Below are positions 23,449-35,615 of a stretch of 64,000 bases of DNA, one piece after another. Both the position numbers and the translations under genes were made by a program. The stretch's first letter is position 1. The number at the start of each line of letters is the position of its first letter. Origin of the DNA: Manduca sexta (taxonomy: Eukaryota > Arthropoda > Insecta > Lepidoptera > Sphingidae). The notes beneath the pieces were generated by a model. The model was not told the DNA's origin. It did no database searches and saw only the letters and a program-made list of their open reading frames with translations. Location of the stretch: NCBI RefSeq assembly GCF_014839805.1, contig NC_051121.1, positions 8,353,116 to 8,417,115 of the forward strand, in the 5' to 3' direction.

Positions 23449-23755
23449 GCGGCGATAGCCTAGTTGGGTGTGGAACGGTCTGCCGAGACGAATGTCCTGA
23501 GGTTCAAAAACCAATGGCATACCTCTGACTTTTCTAAGATGATGTGTATTCTTTATGAGTTATCGCTTGCTTTAACGGTGAAGGAAAACATCGTAAGAAA
23601 ACCTACCTGAGAAGTTGTCTATAATTTTTGAGGGTGTGTGAAGTCAACCAATCTGCTAGGCCAGCGTGGTGAACTAAGGCGTAATCACTCTCAGTAGTAG
23701 AGGAGGCCCGTGCTCAACAGCGGGGCAGTATATAATACAGGGCTGATATTATTAA
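23449..23755 (+). mobile_element. SINE family A, near full length
   Basis: In this orientation the tRNA-like head is readable: gatagcctagttgggtgtgg, then a B-box-like gaggttcaaaaacc. The tail ends ctgatattattaatatt. The family is tRNA-derived; I call it Metulj-like from memory of Heliconius repeats. Confidence 0.88.
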
Positions 23756-23977
23756 TATTTATGATAGTAAATATATTTTGTAATGTCTACAACATTTATT
23801 GAAGACTCTTTTATGTGTTAACGTGCGTGGGAACATTCGTGAATGTAGTTCATTTGAAAAATATGTAGTGGGTGGCATATAAACTCTGATAAATTTTAAA
23901 TATATTGCCAAATTCACATGACTTATATTCAGGTTTGAATTTATAAGAGTCTATACAATACTGGTTTTCCAAGTTTC

Positions 23978-24018
23978 CAGTATCTTTAAAAATATATCAC
24001 ATATTTTTAAAGATACTG
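23978..24018. repeat. Perfect hairpin, 18-bp arms, 5-nt loop
   Basis: Arm cagtatctttaaaaatat (23978-23995) is exactly inverted at 24001-24018. AT-rich, loop atcac. Confidence 0.92.
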
Positions 24019-24437
24019 AATTTTTTTTTATAAAATGTCATGCTTGTGTTCGAAAATATATTCAATTGTTCGCCTGACTTCGCGACCCTTTTTTCCTAGA
24101 ACCTGTCAACATCGAAATCTGTTGTAAAAATTTTAAATGGAAATATCTAAATGACTTGAAGAATGGCAGTCATAAATACTAGAAAAAAAATGTCTTATTT
24201 CCAAGAAAATTTGCCTTTTTAATGCATACGAATTAACAGAAAATATAAAAATGCGATGCTAATAAAAACGGAAATGATGAAAAGCTGTAATTAAAAATAT
24301 AATCGTTTCTCAAGATATCTCGAGCCCTTGAAAACAGACTAAAAATGCTAATAAATTTCTTTTCATCAAAACAAAAGTATACTTGAAGCCATCGCTGTTT
24401 TAAGTGGGTTAACTTTAAGTAGGCACTTCTATACATA

Positions 24438-24655
24438 TTATAAAACAAAGTCCCAATTTCTGTTTGTGTGTACTGTGCATGTTATCGATTTTCTCAAAAT
24501 CTACTAAATGGAGTTTTATGAACTTTGGTACGGAAATAATTTAAAACCCTGGGAATATTATAGGCTACTGTCTATCCCGGGAAATTATATAGCGAGACAT
24601 TTACGCCGCAAAACTCCTTCACGCGGGAGAAACTGTGAGAAAAAGCTAGTATTAT
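24438..24655 (-). mobile_element. RTE-like LINE tail
   Basis: Contains acaaagtcccaatttctgtt, ctatcccgggaaatt and ends gaaaaagctagtatta, matching the 42331-42550 copy. Confidence 0.55.
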
Positions 24656-24766
24656 AATTTCGCTCTGTATACTTTCCCAGTGCTATATTTGAGCTTTATT
24701 ACTACTGTGAGTTTTAGGGCTTTGTCCACCACACTAACGTAATACAGGTTGGCATTAACATATAGC

Positions 24767-24954
24767 TAATTTCATCCACGAAGACGCGCCCCACTGCGTT
24801 TTGAACGAGGGCGCTGCGGGGTGTAGCGGGGTGAGGGGACTGATTCAAGTACTTTCCCCAACGCTACCCATCGTAGTGTGCGTGTGCACTTATGCTGCTC
24901 CCCACTGTAAGCGATTAGGGACAGTAGTGGGGCGCGTCTTCGTGGATAAAATTA
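24767..24954. mobile_element. Small TIR element with GC-rich ends, 188 bp
   Basis: A 22-bp perfect inverted repeat (atccacgaagacgcgcccca / its inverse before ttcgtggat) extends to 28 bp with one mismatch, starting at TAATTT on each side. The interior has no ORF of note apart from a spurious short frame. Seen once in the window. Confidence 0.8.
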
Positions 24955-25042
24955 TTTATACCTTCAAATTTTTTTGTAGAATTCTTTTGAAGGCTTTTTT
25001 CTATAACTCTAGCTATAAGTATTGATAAAAAATACATCGGTT

Positions 25043-25128
25043 ACTTCAAAAAGTCCGAGGTGTGTGCTTCGGATTTTGAACCAGCGGATATTTTTCGTTT
25101 GCTTTATTCCTAATTAGGCCAACGCGGC
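25043..25128 (-). mobile_element. SINE family A, head fragment
   Basis: This is an old, diverged piece (aagtccgaggtgtgtgcttc, tttgaaccagcggatatttt). Confidence 0.5.
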
Positions 25129-26416
25129 TTTTACAACGAAATACTTAATGTTATTCCGATTTTTACCGGAATTGTATAAATTCAACTTTATCTACAAATT
25201 TCGTATCAAATTGAATAAAAATTAAGGCAGAATATATTTTGAGCATATCTTATTTGTCGGTGTATCTTCGTACATTTATTTCTTGCCCTTTTTGTCTCGT
25301 TTAAAGGATAAGGCCATACGAAGGCCGATATCATTAAAGGGCACCTCAGATATAATATTTCGGATTTTTTATTTGCTCTTTCAATTTCTGAAGTTGAAGA
25401 ATATATGCTTTTGTATGATGTAGATATATTTTTAATTCTAAATTATTTTGTATAAAACGTTGTATAAAAAGATGTTTAATTGTAGGTATATACAACTGTT
25501 TCCAGAACAATAATGTAATGTTAAATCGACAAAGAAAGTGTTTCTGTCTAAGTATTGGGTTGGCTTGCGAAGTATTGGGTTGGATCCCCAAGTAGAGCAA
25601 CACTGTGAAGAATTTCCACCAAAGATGTCTTTAAACTTAAACGCTTAAGGAGTGGATTCTGGCGTCCTTCTTAGTAAGGTGGATATATTAATGGTGGATA
25701 ATTTTGGCAAAGTTTGAGTGCACTATTCGGCCATCTGCCATAACCAATTACACAATAAAACACCTAGGATATGTATGCACTCCCCGTGTGTGTGTATGTA
25801 AACTACCAGAAATGCTGTTTCCAATAAATCTACTCTATTTTACGATCATAAACGGCTGAATGCCAAAACACATTATATTTAATGGCTTCCTATAGTGAAG
25901 ACGCCTTGGATACTGCGTTATTTTCCATCTTGCTTAATGGATAGGGAGGTTGGCGGCTTGTAACTATTACGTAGAAATAAATCCTTATCCGAAGATATAA
26001 TGTTGTTTTTCTACGACGCTTTAATGAGACAGAGATTAAGATTTATTAGGATTCGCTAACTTCCTGAAATAAGAATATTTCTAACCTTAGACTTTTAATT
26101 TATTACGATAAAACAAGCTGTTCATAAAATGAAGTAATTTAAATAAACGATACTGAACAACATATTAAATTCCACTAAAATCGACGTCAAGGTATCAAAA
26201 CATAATGGCTGGTTGTAAAATAATGCTATTATTTAACAACACATAAACTGAGTTTTACAATATCATTCCAAGTCTGGTTTTATAAGAAGCCATATTTTCC
26301 AATTCTAGGGAAGAAAATAAGGTAAAAAATTGGTATTGGAGTTCATTTTAACAAAACTTATTGGCCGCAAGAATGGTTTCTGACATTTATTGTTACTAAG
26401 ATTTATTATTTGTAAG

Positions 26417-26665
26417 GTTGCCTTCGGAGGTGTGATTGTACTGCGTCCGCGTTTCGACACATTCTGAGGGGGTTCGACTCCCAGATTAGGCAAAACGATA
26501 TTGGGTTTTTCTGTTCAGTATTAAACGGAGGTTTGGAATTCGTGCTCAATATGGCGATGAATCGCACTTGTTTCATCATGGGACGGACCACACATGGCGA
26601 AAAGTGTGTGTACTGGTTGGACGTCTACCTAACCCTTCGGGGATAAAGGTGTGATGTGTTTTGCA
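26417..26665 (+). mobile_element. SINE family B, short form
   Basis: A head with gggttcgactcccagattag and a body ending cccttcggggataaaggtgt. Confidence 0.8.
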
Positions 26666-26996
26666 TTAGTATGTACGTATAGCGTTTCATTTTACTAAAA
26701 TATATTACAAATTCCTTTTTTTTACGTAAAAGTTTTGAAAGAATATATTTCGAACTAAATTAATTTACCTTCAATTATGCAAATCCACGCAATGTATTAA
26801 ACGAATAAATAAGTATATTGCAGATTTCCAAAATTATTGCCCCGAAAATTCAACAATAGAATGAACTTTTTTTTTAATAAAATTTTGTGACGTGAAAGAC
26901 CTCATTTCAAGAAACCTAAACGATCTTTGTAATTATTATATTGTGAATTGTTTTACTTCGAACGTTTTTTACGTACATACACGGCGAAGTGGTCCT

Positions 26997-27225
26997 GCTG
27001 CACCTGATGGTAATAAGAGGGGTCCAATAGAATGTCGATTGACGAGAGATGATTAGCCCTCGACAGTCGGGCCAATTATGCCGGCCTGTTGGAACCGAAT
27101 ATGCACAAGCTTATCCCGGACCGCGACACACCTACGTGGGCAACTATGGCGGGTTTTAACCTTGTGTACGGTGGTCGCTATCCGGGCGGATATAAAATAT
27201 ATCCTACCAGCAAATATATATTATT
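26997..27225 (+). repeat. Repeat C, full length
   Basis: One of the most complete copies, from acctgatggtaataagaggg to tataaaatatatcctaccag. Confidence 0.88.
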
Positions 27226-27627
27226 GTCTGGGTACAGGGTTTAATAAAGGCGTGGAATGTAGGCCCTGATAGTAACCTCATTTTCATTCATCCCGATTCC
27301 AATATCTGGCACCTAAATGTATACCTCAATTTAGCCGATAGCCAGTGTAATTTTTTTGTTGAAAAACTCCAATGCGAAATTACCGAAGACTTAAAAATAA
27401 CTATAATCATATTGTCTGAATCCGATTCCTCAAAATCTTCCTTTCGAGCTATATCAGTGCGAAATATAGTTAAACTGTAATAATCAGAATTGTTTTATAA
27501 ACGTAAACAAATATATATTTACATTTGAAATTATTTCTTTTTAGGAGCTTTTAATTCTGTCGCATCCATAGCAACAGTTCCTACTTCATATAGGTATATA
27601 CGTTATACCATAATATTATAAAATCTT

Positions 27628-27937
27628 ATCTTACTCTCAGGTACTCAAATGCGAAAATTTGTGATGATTTTGGATGTGTTAGAAAAAAAAATTAAAACAG
27701 CTAAACGGATTTTGATAAAATTTGGCACACGTATAGACCGTAACCTGGAATAACATAGAAGCTATTTTATATCCCGGTAATTTGCTTCCATTGAAAATAC
27801 ATGCTTTTTAATCTTATTTTTATAAATGGTGCAGGAGTCCTAAATGTGTCACTATAAATGGCTAGGGTTTTAAGGACTTCGGTAGCGGGAAAGGCTTTCT
27901 ACTCACGCTAAGGCGCGAGGAATACCTAGTATACCAT
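27628..27937 (-). mobile_element. RTE-like LINE tail, diverged
   Basis: Contains cagctaaacggattttgata and tatcccggtaatttg with an ending near aggcgcgaggaatacctagt. Confidence 0.5.
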
Positions 27938-27970
27938 ATACAGTTGCAGAATGATTATTTTATACGGTAC

Positions 27971-28346
27971 GGCACAGTAAGTGCATCCGATAGTAAATGG
28001 AGTAGGGATCAGGTATAGTGTCGACGAGAAATGTTTACCCCTAGCCAGTCGACACAATTATGCCGGCCTGTGTGAATCTGGAGCAGAGGCTGATCCCGAA
28101 ACGCGAACACTTACAGTCGTTTTCAATAAACGATCGCAATCTCAATCCGATTCTGATTAACCAATCAGTCTTTTGTAAACATGTCGAAAGACTTGCTTCT
28201 GATTGGTCCATTTTTGAGATAGATCTAAAAAAGCGATTGAGATCGTTTATTGAAAGTGAGGGTTAATGAGCCACTATGATGAGTTTTGTGCCTAGTGTAC
28301 GGGGCTCGCTATCCGGGCGGGTACAAATATCCTACCACCAGAAATT
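27971..28346 (+). repeat. Repeat C interrupted by MITE N
   Basis: The left part ends cgaacacttac at 28113 and the right part resumes gccactatgatgagttttgt near 28270. The MITE at 28114-28262 explains the gap. Confidence 0.85.
28114..28262. mobile_element. 149-bp MITE (family N) inserted in a repeat C copy
   Basis: The inverted ends share ttcaataaacgatc with a few mismatches outside, and TTA flanks it on both sides (28111-28113, 28263-28265). It splits a family C repeat between cacttac and gccactatg, so the empty site is readable from other C copies. A related piece is at 59335-59427. Confidence 0.8.
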
Positions 28347-28955
28347 AAACTTAAAATGGACGTACACAATTTGCACTTTTTTGTGCATTTCTTTTAATTT
28401 TGGATATGTTCTATAATTGATACAAATTTGTTTACATATCTGCTACGAGGCTGTTAAACACTTCAGATGTCGTTGAACAAATCTTCGTACGAATGGATCC
28501 AATCAAGCCAATTACTCGATGGAGAGCCACTCACAAAATTAATAGCATCGTGGAGAATAAAAGTCGCGTTAAAACTGAAAACTGAGGTCCCTGGGTGACT
28601 TAATTTACGCCTAAAACACGCGTTTTATTTCGTGAGATAATGGAACTATTGATGGTTCATAAAATTTTAAAATCTTCATAAACCGTTACATCAAATTTAA
28701 AATGTTTATAATTCGTTACATGAAAAGAAAGAAAAACTATGATTAAATTGGAACATATAAGTCTATATTCAAAATTTAAGTAATAACAAAAAAGAAATAC
28801 ATTTTCAGTGAACTACTATTGAGGATGTCGAAGATTCCAAGAATAATAAGAAAAATTTCTTAGGAGACATGAGAATTTCCATACTATTGCTTTACTACTT
28901 TCGAATTTCTTAGTCATGTCGGTATCTATTATTTCCATGAAAAGAAACTATTTGA

Positions 28956-29158
28956 ATTCAAATATGGAACGAATAATATTTTCATCAGTCAGGTAACTTG
29001 TTAGCCAGTCACAATAAGCGTTATGCCAACTTCTAATAATTTAAAATCGAGCCACTTCGAATCTCCTAAAGTTAATATTGGATTCAAATATGGAACGAAT
29101 AATATTTTCACCAGCCAGGTATCTCGTTAGCCAGTCACAATAAGTGAAATGCCTTAAT
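28956..29158 (+). repeat. Direct duplication, 136-bp spacing
   Basis: About 65 bp starting attcaaatatggaacgaata recurs at 29092 with a few changes (tcagtcaggtaac against ccagccaggtatc). The sequence between is unrelated. Confidence 0.85.
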
Positions 29159-29499
29159 AACATCAAAAAGAAATTTGCCTCATTCGCCAATAGGTAGTCA
29201 AAGTGAACACGATTTTTCTTAGGGTTCCAATGTCGCCTAGAAAATGACCTAACCTTGAAAACGTAACAGTAATATATTCGGAGTTACCCAACCATTTGTA
29301 AAATTAGTGAGAACTATATGATTTAAACCCTATTCTGTCTAGAACCAATTAATTTGATTCGACATCTACCAAATCCTACATGAAGACAGATTTGATCACA
29401 TAAGATTGATTAGATTTCAAACATTCCTAGTGACATTAATCTAGTATGTTCTTAGCATTAGATTAATATGTACGGACCTCCCTGGTCCTTAGTCCTTTT

Positions 29500-29675
29500 G
29501 CTGGTGGTAGGATATATTTTATATCCGCCCGTATAGCGAATACCGTACACAAGGTGTTAAAACCCGCCATAGTAGCCCACGTAAGTGTGTCGCGTTCCAT
29601 CAGCCTGTGTGTCCGGTTCCAACAGGCCGGCATAATTATGTCGACTGTCGAGAGGTAAGTTGGACCCCACTTCGT
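29500..29675 (-). repeat. Repeat C
   Basis: Contains ggtggtaggatatattttat and aacaggccggcataattatg; the outer end is shortened. Confidence 0.88.
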
Positions 29676-31409
29676 AATAGTAAGAAAGTAATATGGTTAT
29701 AAAGCTTAATTAGCTTGTGGAGCCGTTCTTAAAGTTATAGTAAGTATCTCTTAAAAGTATTATTCCGGGATTATAAAATTTAGGAATGAGGCGGAAAAAT
29801 ATTAAGAAAAATAGAGCGGCCACTTAAGGATATAATATCTAGTCATATTTCTGGCAGCTTAATATTGTAAAGAATGCCATTTTAAAATCACCGCGGCCGG
29901 TAGCTACAGTTCGACATGTTTAATTGATAATCTATTTAAGGCCCAAACAAACGGCCTTGAGTATTCGTTCAGTACATTTGCAGCATACGAGTACGAGGCG
30001 GGAATATGCAAACACTTACAAATAATTTATATAAAATGTTTTATGGTTAATTTCGAACAGATATTTTCTAAAAACACGATTTGGGTTTTGCATGCCGAGC
30101 CGCCTTGAGCCACATTTGTAAAATATACTATTGTCTCTCCATATCACAAATTATCTTTATATCACATCCACGCAAACTGAGTAATTGAACCGTATAGTAA
30201 TAAACATAATACCAAACATATTTATCGTGGTATACGTTTACAAAGTAAATTATTAGTCGTAGCGCGTTCGAGACGCAATCAAGTTAATTTGTACGTGGGA
30301 TACACTAGTTATAATCTTTGGAATACAGTTTCTGTTTTTGAATAGGGTTTGCAACATCATACTGTTCTATTCATGCGAGTCGTGACTCCTGAACTGACGG
30401 TCAAATGTGTAAGAGGTTAGGTTATTTAGCAGCAGGGAGTTTAGGGACTGACGAAAGGGACAATTGCCCAAGGCCTCATGTTTCGAGGTGCCTTACGCTG
30501 CCAAGGGACATTATATTTATTTATTTATATACGTAAGACTAGGCAGTATGGTTGTAAGACTATAGCCTGTCCTCTAAGGACGAAGAAAAAAATAATTATT
30601 TCTTTATTTAACGACCTCCAACGAAGGATACATCACCATCATATCATACCTCCAAAGAAGGATATAGGCATATAATAAAAACAATGTAGCATTTTTACAA
30701 TTAACAATGTGGCGTGGCTCTTCAATTGTAGGAGCATGCAAATTTATATATTGGTACAGTGGCAAAAATTGATAACAACGCCTCGTAAAGAACTGCAGCC
30801 GCCAGAGTTAGTTTAAACCGCTACTTTGTTCTATGAATATTCATACATAAAATCGGGAAACATAAACTAATGATTTGCACTGTGTTCGTAACTGGTCATA
30901 AAAACAAACTTTCTCCTCTTTTTTATTTAACCTTAACAGTAACAATTATAGTGTATTTCTTTCTTGCTGCGTTCTGTCACAATATTATTATATTCATTTT
31001 TGGGCTGCTGTCTGTTTGTACCTATAATTAAGGTGGCATCTACCGAGTGTAATTTGGCGTAGTGTTCTGGTGTTATGGTGTTCACTTTGTTGGTGCAATA
31101 AATAAATAACTTTCTTGTTACAAATTTTCGAGTAAGTATGTACTATACTATACTTCGAATAAGTATAGACTCACTTACCAATAAACCCTAATATATACGC
31201 TGAATCATTTACGATTACTATGCGCGTTAAATCCATTATCATAGCATGTTAAAGCAATATTACGTTCGTAACCCACATCTGCATACACTTTATTTTTGTT
31301 TAAAACTCGCGAACCACTTTATTCTTTACCTTGTATTTTATATCAGGGCACTTTGAATAAAGGCCTTTTTTAAATGAATGATGACGTGCATCAAAGTGAT
31401 TCAGACGTC

Positions 31410-31630
31410 CCTTATGGCGTAGGTGTAAGCGATACAACTGCTGAGATCTTAGATTCGATCCCGGATTCGGTTAAATGATAGGGTTTTTCTCCTCAGCTAA
31501 GCAGGAATCTTGAATTATGCCGGCTAATTATTAATAGGCTCACCTCCCATCACATGTGGATGTGATAACATCTCAGCTTAACCTTGAAACGGGAAAAATG
31601 CCCACAACTGTCCCTCTAGACGTGAAATAA
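31410..31630 (+). mobile_element. SINE family B, diverged
   Basis: Head cttatggcgtaggtgtaagc and agattcgatcccggattcgg, with a shortened, altered body. Confidence 0.7.
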
Positions 31631-31839
31631 CTACTATATATTCAGTCTGGAGTATGTCACATGATTATGACATAGGCTTTCATATGGTTAATTCAAATTA
31701 TTCTAAGTATTTGAGGCTTTGTGTCTGTGTACGTTCGTAGAACCGACGCTTTGTCACAAACACGAAAGGTCGCGGAGTCAATTTCGGATCAGATCAAAAT
31801 GTAGTATTTTCTCATACTTACTAAGTCGATTTTTTTTGT

Positions 31840-31965
31840 TGGCCCGAATGTAATAGAAAACTAGTTTTCGGATTTTATTCGTTTTTTTTTTATGTTCTCC
31901 CAACATTTCGAAGACTGCAACCTTCATGGTCACGGGGTGGATTAATTGGTTCACCGGACGAGTCT
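31840..31965 (-). repeat. Repeat J
   Basis: Contains gttctcccaacatttcgaag and catggtcacggggtgg. Confidence 0.6.
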
Positions 31966-32042
31966 CTTATACGCGAAAGTCCGTCGGATAGATACCATCT
32001 GTCTGTTTAATCATTTGTTTTCTTTTTGCCTCTACACCGTAA

Positions 32043-32203
32043 TATATCGACGTTTGAAAGACTAATTGACTTAAGCGAAATTTATTTTCGAAAAATTTTA
32101 ACTAGTTTAAAAAAACATAGAAAAAAGAGCTGATTGAATTAGTATGAAACGTAGTGTCGCTTAAATGTCGCTTAAGTCAATTCGCTTTTCACCTGTCGAT
32201 ATG
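32043..32203 (+). mobile_element. MITE family F
   Basis: About 160 bp with inverted ends: atatcgacgtttgaaagac on the left and gcttttcacctgtcgatat on the right, both leading to a shared gacttaagcga motif. It ends about 60 bp before the family D element at 32263. Confidence 0.75.
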
Positions 32204-32439
32204 TTCACAGCATTTACGCCTGAGGGTAAAAATGTTTGTATAGTTAATTTCGACTTAATATATAGGGTCATTTTGACATCGCGTTAGTAAATAAAACCAC
32301 ATACTTATCTACTTGGAAATAACACTTCCCAATAAGTTACTTAAGCCGTAGATGTGAAATAAAAAAAGTGTAAGTTTCGAACAAAATAAATATAAATAAA
32401 AAGAAATTTTAATTTACGCGCGCTAAAGCCACTACTACT

Positions 32440-34624
32440 TTTTTTTTTTTTTTTTTTTTTTTTGGTTTCGCGGAGAAAGTGCCTTATTACTACCGCCCAG
32501 CCTTCGTGGGGGGCGACTGAGCGGTTATGCTGGGGTAACCGTGCCTTACGGCCCGGCATTGAGCCGCCCGGATTTGATGGTGACCTTCGGGCGACCGCCG
32601 GGCCGAGTCCCTAGCCCTATATACAACTTAACCTATGCACGGCCTACCAGCTAAAACTCCGCGGTGGCCCTCTTCGGCGCATTAGGGACGGCTGCGGGCT
32701 TCCTCTGACATTGAAGTGTCTAGCCTGCGACCGCAGCCGCCCCTGCGCGGTGCCGCCTTGCGGCCCGTCTCCTATGGGGGGGGGGCTCAGAAGCCCCCGC
32801 GCACCGAAGGACGCCCTCGGCGTCTACGGCAGCGTGAGGCCAACTACACACTGCCGTCCATCCCGGGGGTCAACCGAAAAATGTGCAAAGGATGCACAGA
32901 AATGCACTAGGGCGGACAGCCCCCTGCTGCCCGCCGACGACCCCCTTCGTGGCCCCTATTAGTCGCCTCTTACGACAGGCAGGGGATACCGTGGTGGAAT
33001 TCTCCAAACGCCCCCATTCCACAGGGCGGAAGACGCCGGTCAGTCGTCCACCCGGCGCCTCCTACGTCTCCTCTGACGGCGGGAGGGATCCTCCCTCTCT
33101 CGATCCCTCTCGGCACTCTCCTTCTGCGAGAGGACCACCTCGCAGAAGTGGGCCACCGCACGCCAGGCCTCCGGGCTGCCGACCATGGAAGCGACCACAG
33201 CCGGCAGCGAGAGGTCTCCTCCGACGACTGAAACGAGAGCGCTGCGCTCATCGTCCCAGGCTGGGCAAAACTCCAACGTATGTTGGGCCGTATCCCGCGG
33301 GCAGTTGTCACAATGGTGACACACGGCGCTTTTCTTCCTTTTCTTACTATCTGACACAGGTACTCCCCGAAGCACCCATGCCCGGTGAGCACCTGTGTCA
33401 ATCTAAGAATGTTGCCGCGCCGTGGCGCCTGTCTAGCCACTGTGCAAAGACAGGACGCACTGCCGCGACGGCCCGAAGCCCCGCTGACGGGGCCTCCAGC
33501 CTAAGACGCCACTCCTCCACGGCGGCTCGCCGTAAGGAAGCCCTTTTGGCCTCCACACTCCTTCAGGGCCGGACGCTGCCCGTTCCTGAACGCCTCCTCC
33601 CTCCAGTGAAACGTGTCGGAGAGAGCTTTGGCGTCCAGATCCCAGGGCAGGAATCCGGCCAAAAGACAAGCCGCCTCGTACGAGACCGTGCGGTACGCCC
33701 GTATGGCCCGCTGCGCAAGGACCCGCTGAGGGCCCCGCAAGAGGGCGACAGATCGCCTCCCTAGGGCGTCAGCCCAGACCGGGCTGCCGTACAACGCCAT
33801 GGACCGCACGACCCCGTGGTACAACCTTCGGCAAGGGATACCAGGACCTTCCAGGTTGGGCAGCAGGCTAGAAAGAGCGCCCGCTGCCCTTGACAATCTC
33901 GTCCTTAACTTCTCAAAATGGGCGCGAAAATCCCACCGGCTATCCAAAATCAAACCCAAATATTTCATATTTTTGCCGATGGGAATCCGCACCCCCTCAA
34001 CCACGATGTGGGCACCGGCCGGCGGCCCTCTCCGAGGCCCGTGAAAACAAATGGCCTCGGTCTTCTCGAGAGCCACCTTCAAACCTAACCGCCGGATTCG
34101 GCTCACTACATTGCCGGTGCCCACCGCCGCCAGGATCGCGGCATCCTGGAAGGTCTTGGACGTCGCCGTGACAAGCGTGTCATCCGCATAACACGTCACG
34201 CCGACGCCTCGGAGATTGGCACCACGGAGCACCCAGTCGTAGCCGATGTTCCACAAGAGGGGGCCTAGAACCGACCCCTGCGGGACACCGCACGTCATTG
34301 CTCTCCGGTGCCACCCGTCGGCGCCCGGATACACCACGTACCTGTCAGAAAGGTACGCGTGCACCAGACGCCTAAGATAGGGCGGCACCACGTGGTACCG
34401 CAGTGCCTCGTTGATGCATGGCCAGGGGAGCGAATTGAACGCATTTGAGATGTCTAATGAAATAGCAATAACGACTTTACCCCTGGCCACTGCTTCCTCC
34501 GCCTGCGACTTGACCCGCAGAATCGCGTGGACGGTAGAGCGTCCACACCGAAACCCGTACTGACAGTCGGCCAAGTTTGGACCGACCCTCTCGAGGTGCT
34601 CGACGAGGCGAGCATGGATTACGC
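32440..34624 (-). mobile_element. R1-type non-LTR retrotransposon, 5'-truncated, nested in a TIR element
   Basis: This is a 2.2-kb minus-strand LINE that starts just before the reverse transcriptase core and ends in a poly(A) tail (poly(T) at 32440-32463 on the plus strand). It is flanked by a perfect 15-bp target duplication, aaagccactactact, at 32425-32439 and 34625-34639. The endonuclease and ORF1 are missing, as expected for 5' truncation. Its GC-rich 3' UTR (32464 to about 33040) is shared with the copies at 15855-16430 and 14287-14509. It sits inside a copy of TIR family D. R1-clade assignment comes from the RT motifs and the C-terminal Cys/His knuckle, not from a database search. Confidence 0.88.
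33040..34624 (-). pseudogene. R1-type LINE ORF2 remnant (reverse transcriptase and C-terminal Cys/His knuckle)
   Basis: The open frame from about 34620 to 33501 carries RT motifs in order: QYGFRCGRST, the motif A core SLDISNAFNS, GVPQGSVLGPLLWN, the catalytic CYADDTL, LKVALEKTEA and MKYLGLILD. This first frame ends at 33501. Homologous sequence then continues in other frames: one near 33433-33530 (RPVFAQWLDRRHG), one with RLTQVLTGHGCFGEYL, and one with CHHCDNCPRDTAQHTLEFC, a Cys/His knuckle typical of the R1 clade. At least three frameshifts break the 3' third, so this copy is dead although its RT core is well kept. The plus-strand 293-codon frame at 32883-33764 is antisense to it and not a gene. 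Confidence 0.85.
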
Positions 34625-35289
34625 AAAGCCACTACTACTACTCTAAGAGAATTCATTGCAGTGGGAATATCACACTTTCAGTCAGAAATAAATATGACCA
34701 TATTCGCATATAAAATTATTAAAAAATAAGAAAACTAAAACCAGATTTTTTCGCAAAAATATTAGTTATTAATGGATGTTTTTTTGGCACAATGTCTGCA
34801 AAGGTGAAGACGAGTATGTCGTTTCATTTAGTAACGCAATTTCAAAATGACCCTGTATGTATACGTCAATCGAATATTGTTTGCAGAAAAACATAACTTA
34901 GAGTATCACTAACGTAAGATGTTCCAATAGTTATTATCATAAATTATACAAACTAGTACTTACATTTTAACATATTTTAGTTTTCCAACTGACTTGTTGT
35001 TAGGGAGCCCCTTCGCCACGGAGCTTGAAGGCTTATTGAATAATAAATTGACAAGCCAATTTAAGCCGCCACCATTTGTTATTAGTTTTATTCCTGGCTG
35101 TTCACAAAATATTTAAATTAAAAAAGTATTACGTCTATCTTGACACTTATGTGGCACGTATAAGCCCTCAAAACTATAAGCCTCTGTGATATATCACGAC
35201 TTTGACTTCTAAGGCCGATTAGGGGTCCAATTTTGGGTCCAATAAATATAGTAAAATGTATTATAATGAATCTTCTTAGCCGAATTTTC

Positions 35290-35615
35290 GACTACGGCGA
35301 CTAATCTCAACAGAGATCAGCCAGGTACGCAGGAGATATTATAGTGCACAAGCGGGTGCGCAATACACAGGTGCACTGTCTGTACTTTCACTTTCGTAGT
35401 TCCATGAGACAGTAATCCGACATGAACGGAGAGAGATCAGACGCAGGACCAATGGCTTTACGTGCTTTCCGAAGCACAGGGGTATCACTCCGCCATCTTC
35501 CTGACTCCGAATTGCGACAATTATTTTTGGCCCGACCCGGGATTCGAACCCAGGACCTCAGCGCGGTAGTCGTATATGTACCGTGTACCATTACAACTAC
35601 GCCATCGAGGCAGTC
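35290..35615 (-). mobile_element. SINE family B, long form
   Basis: The tRNA-like head (ggattcgaacccaggacctc, actacgccatcgaggcagtc as read on the plus strand) joins a ~240-bp body shared with 39634-40005 and 60664-61075. It differs from the short-form body. Confidence 0.85.

Larger units (their letters stand above)
32263..34854 (+). mobile_element. TIR element family D, interrupted by the R1-type LINE
   Basis: The left end is agggtcattttgacatcgcg and the right end is the inverted match cgcaatttcaaaatgaccct, each flanked by TA. Without the inserted LINE and one target duplication it would be about 0.4 kb, like the copy at 60228-60646. No transposase is seen, so it is non-autonomous. Confidence 0.88.

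Noticed and set aside
32883..33764. 293-codon plus-strand frame, the second longest in the window
   Set aside because: It is fully antisense to the R1-type LINE, whose real coding strand is minus; GC-rich DNA leaves long chance frames.
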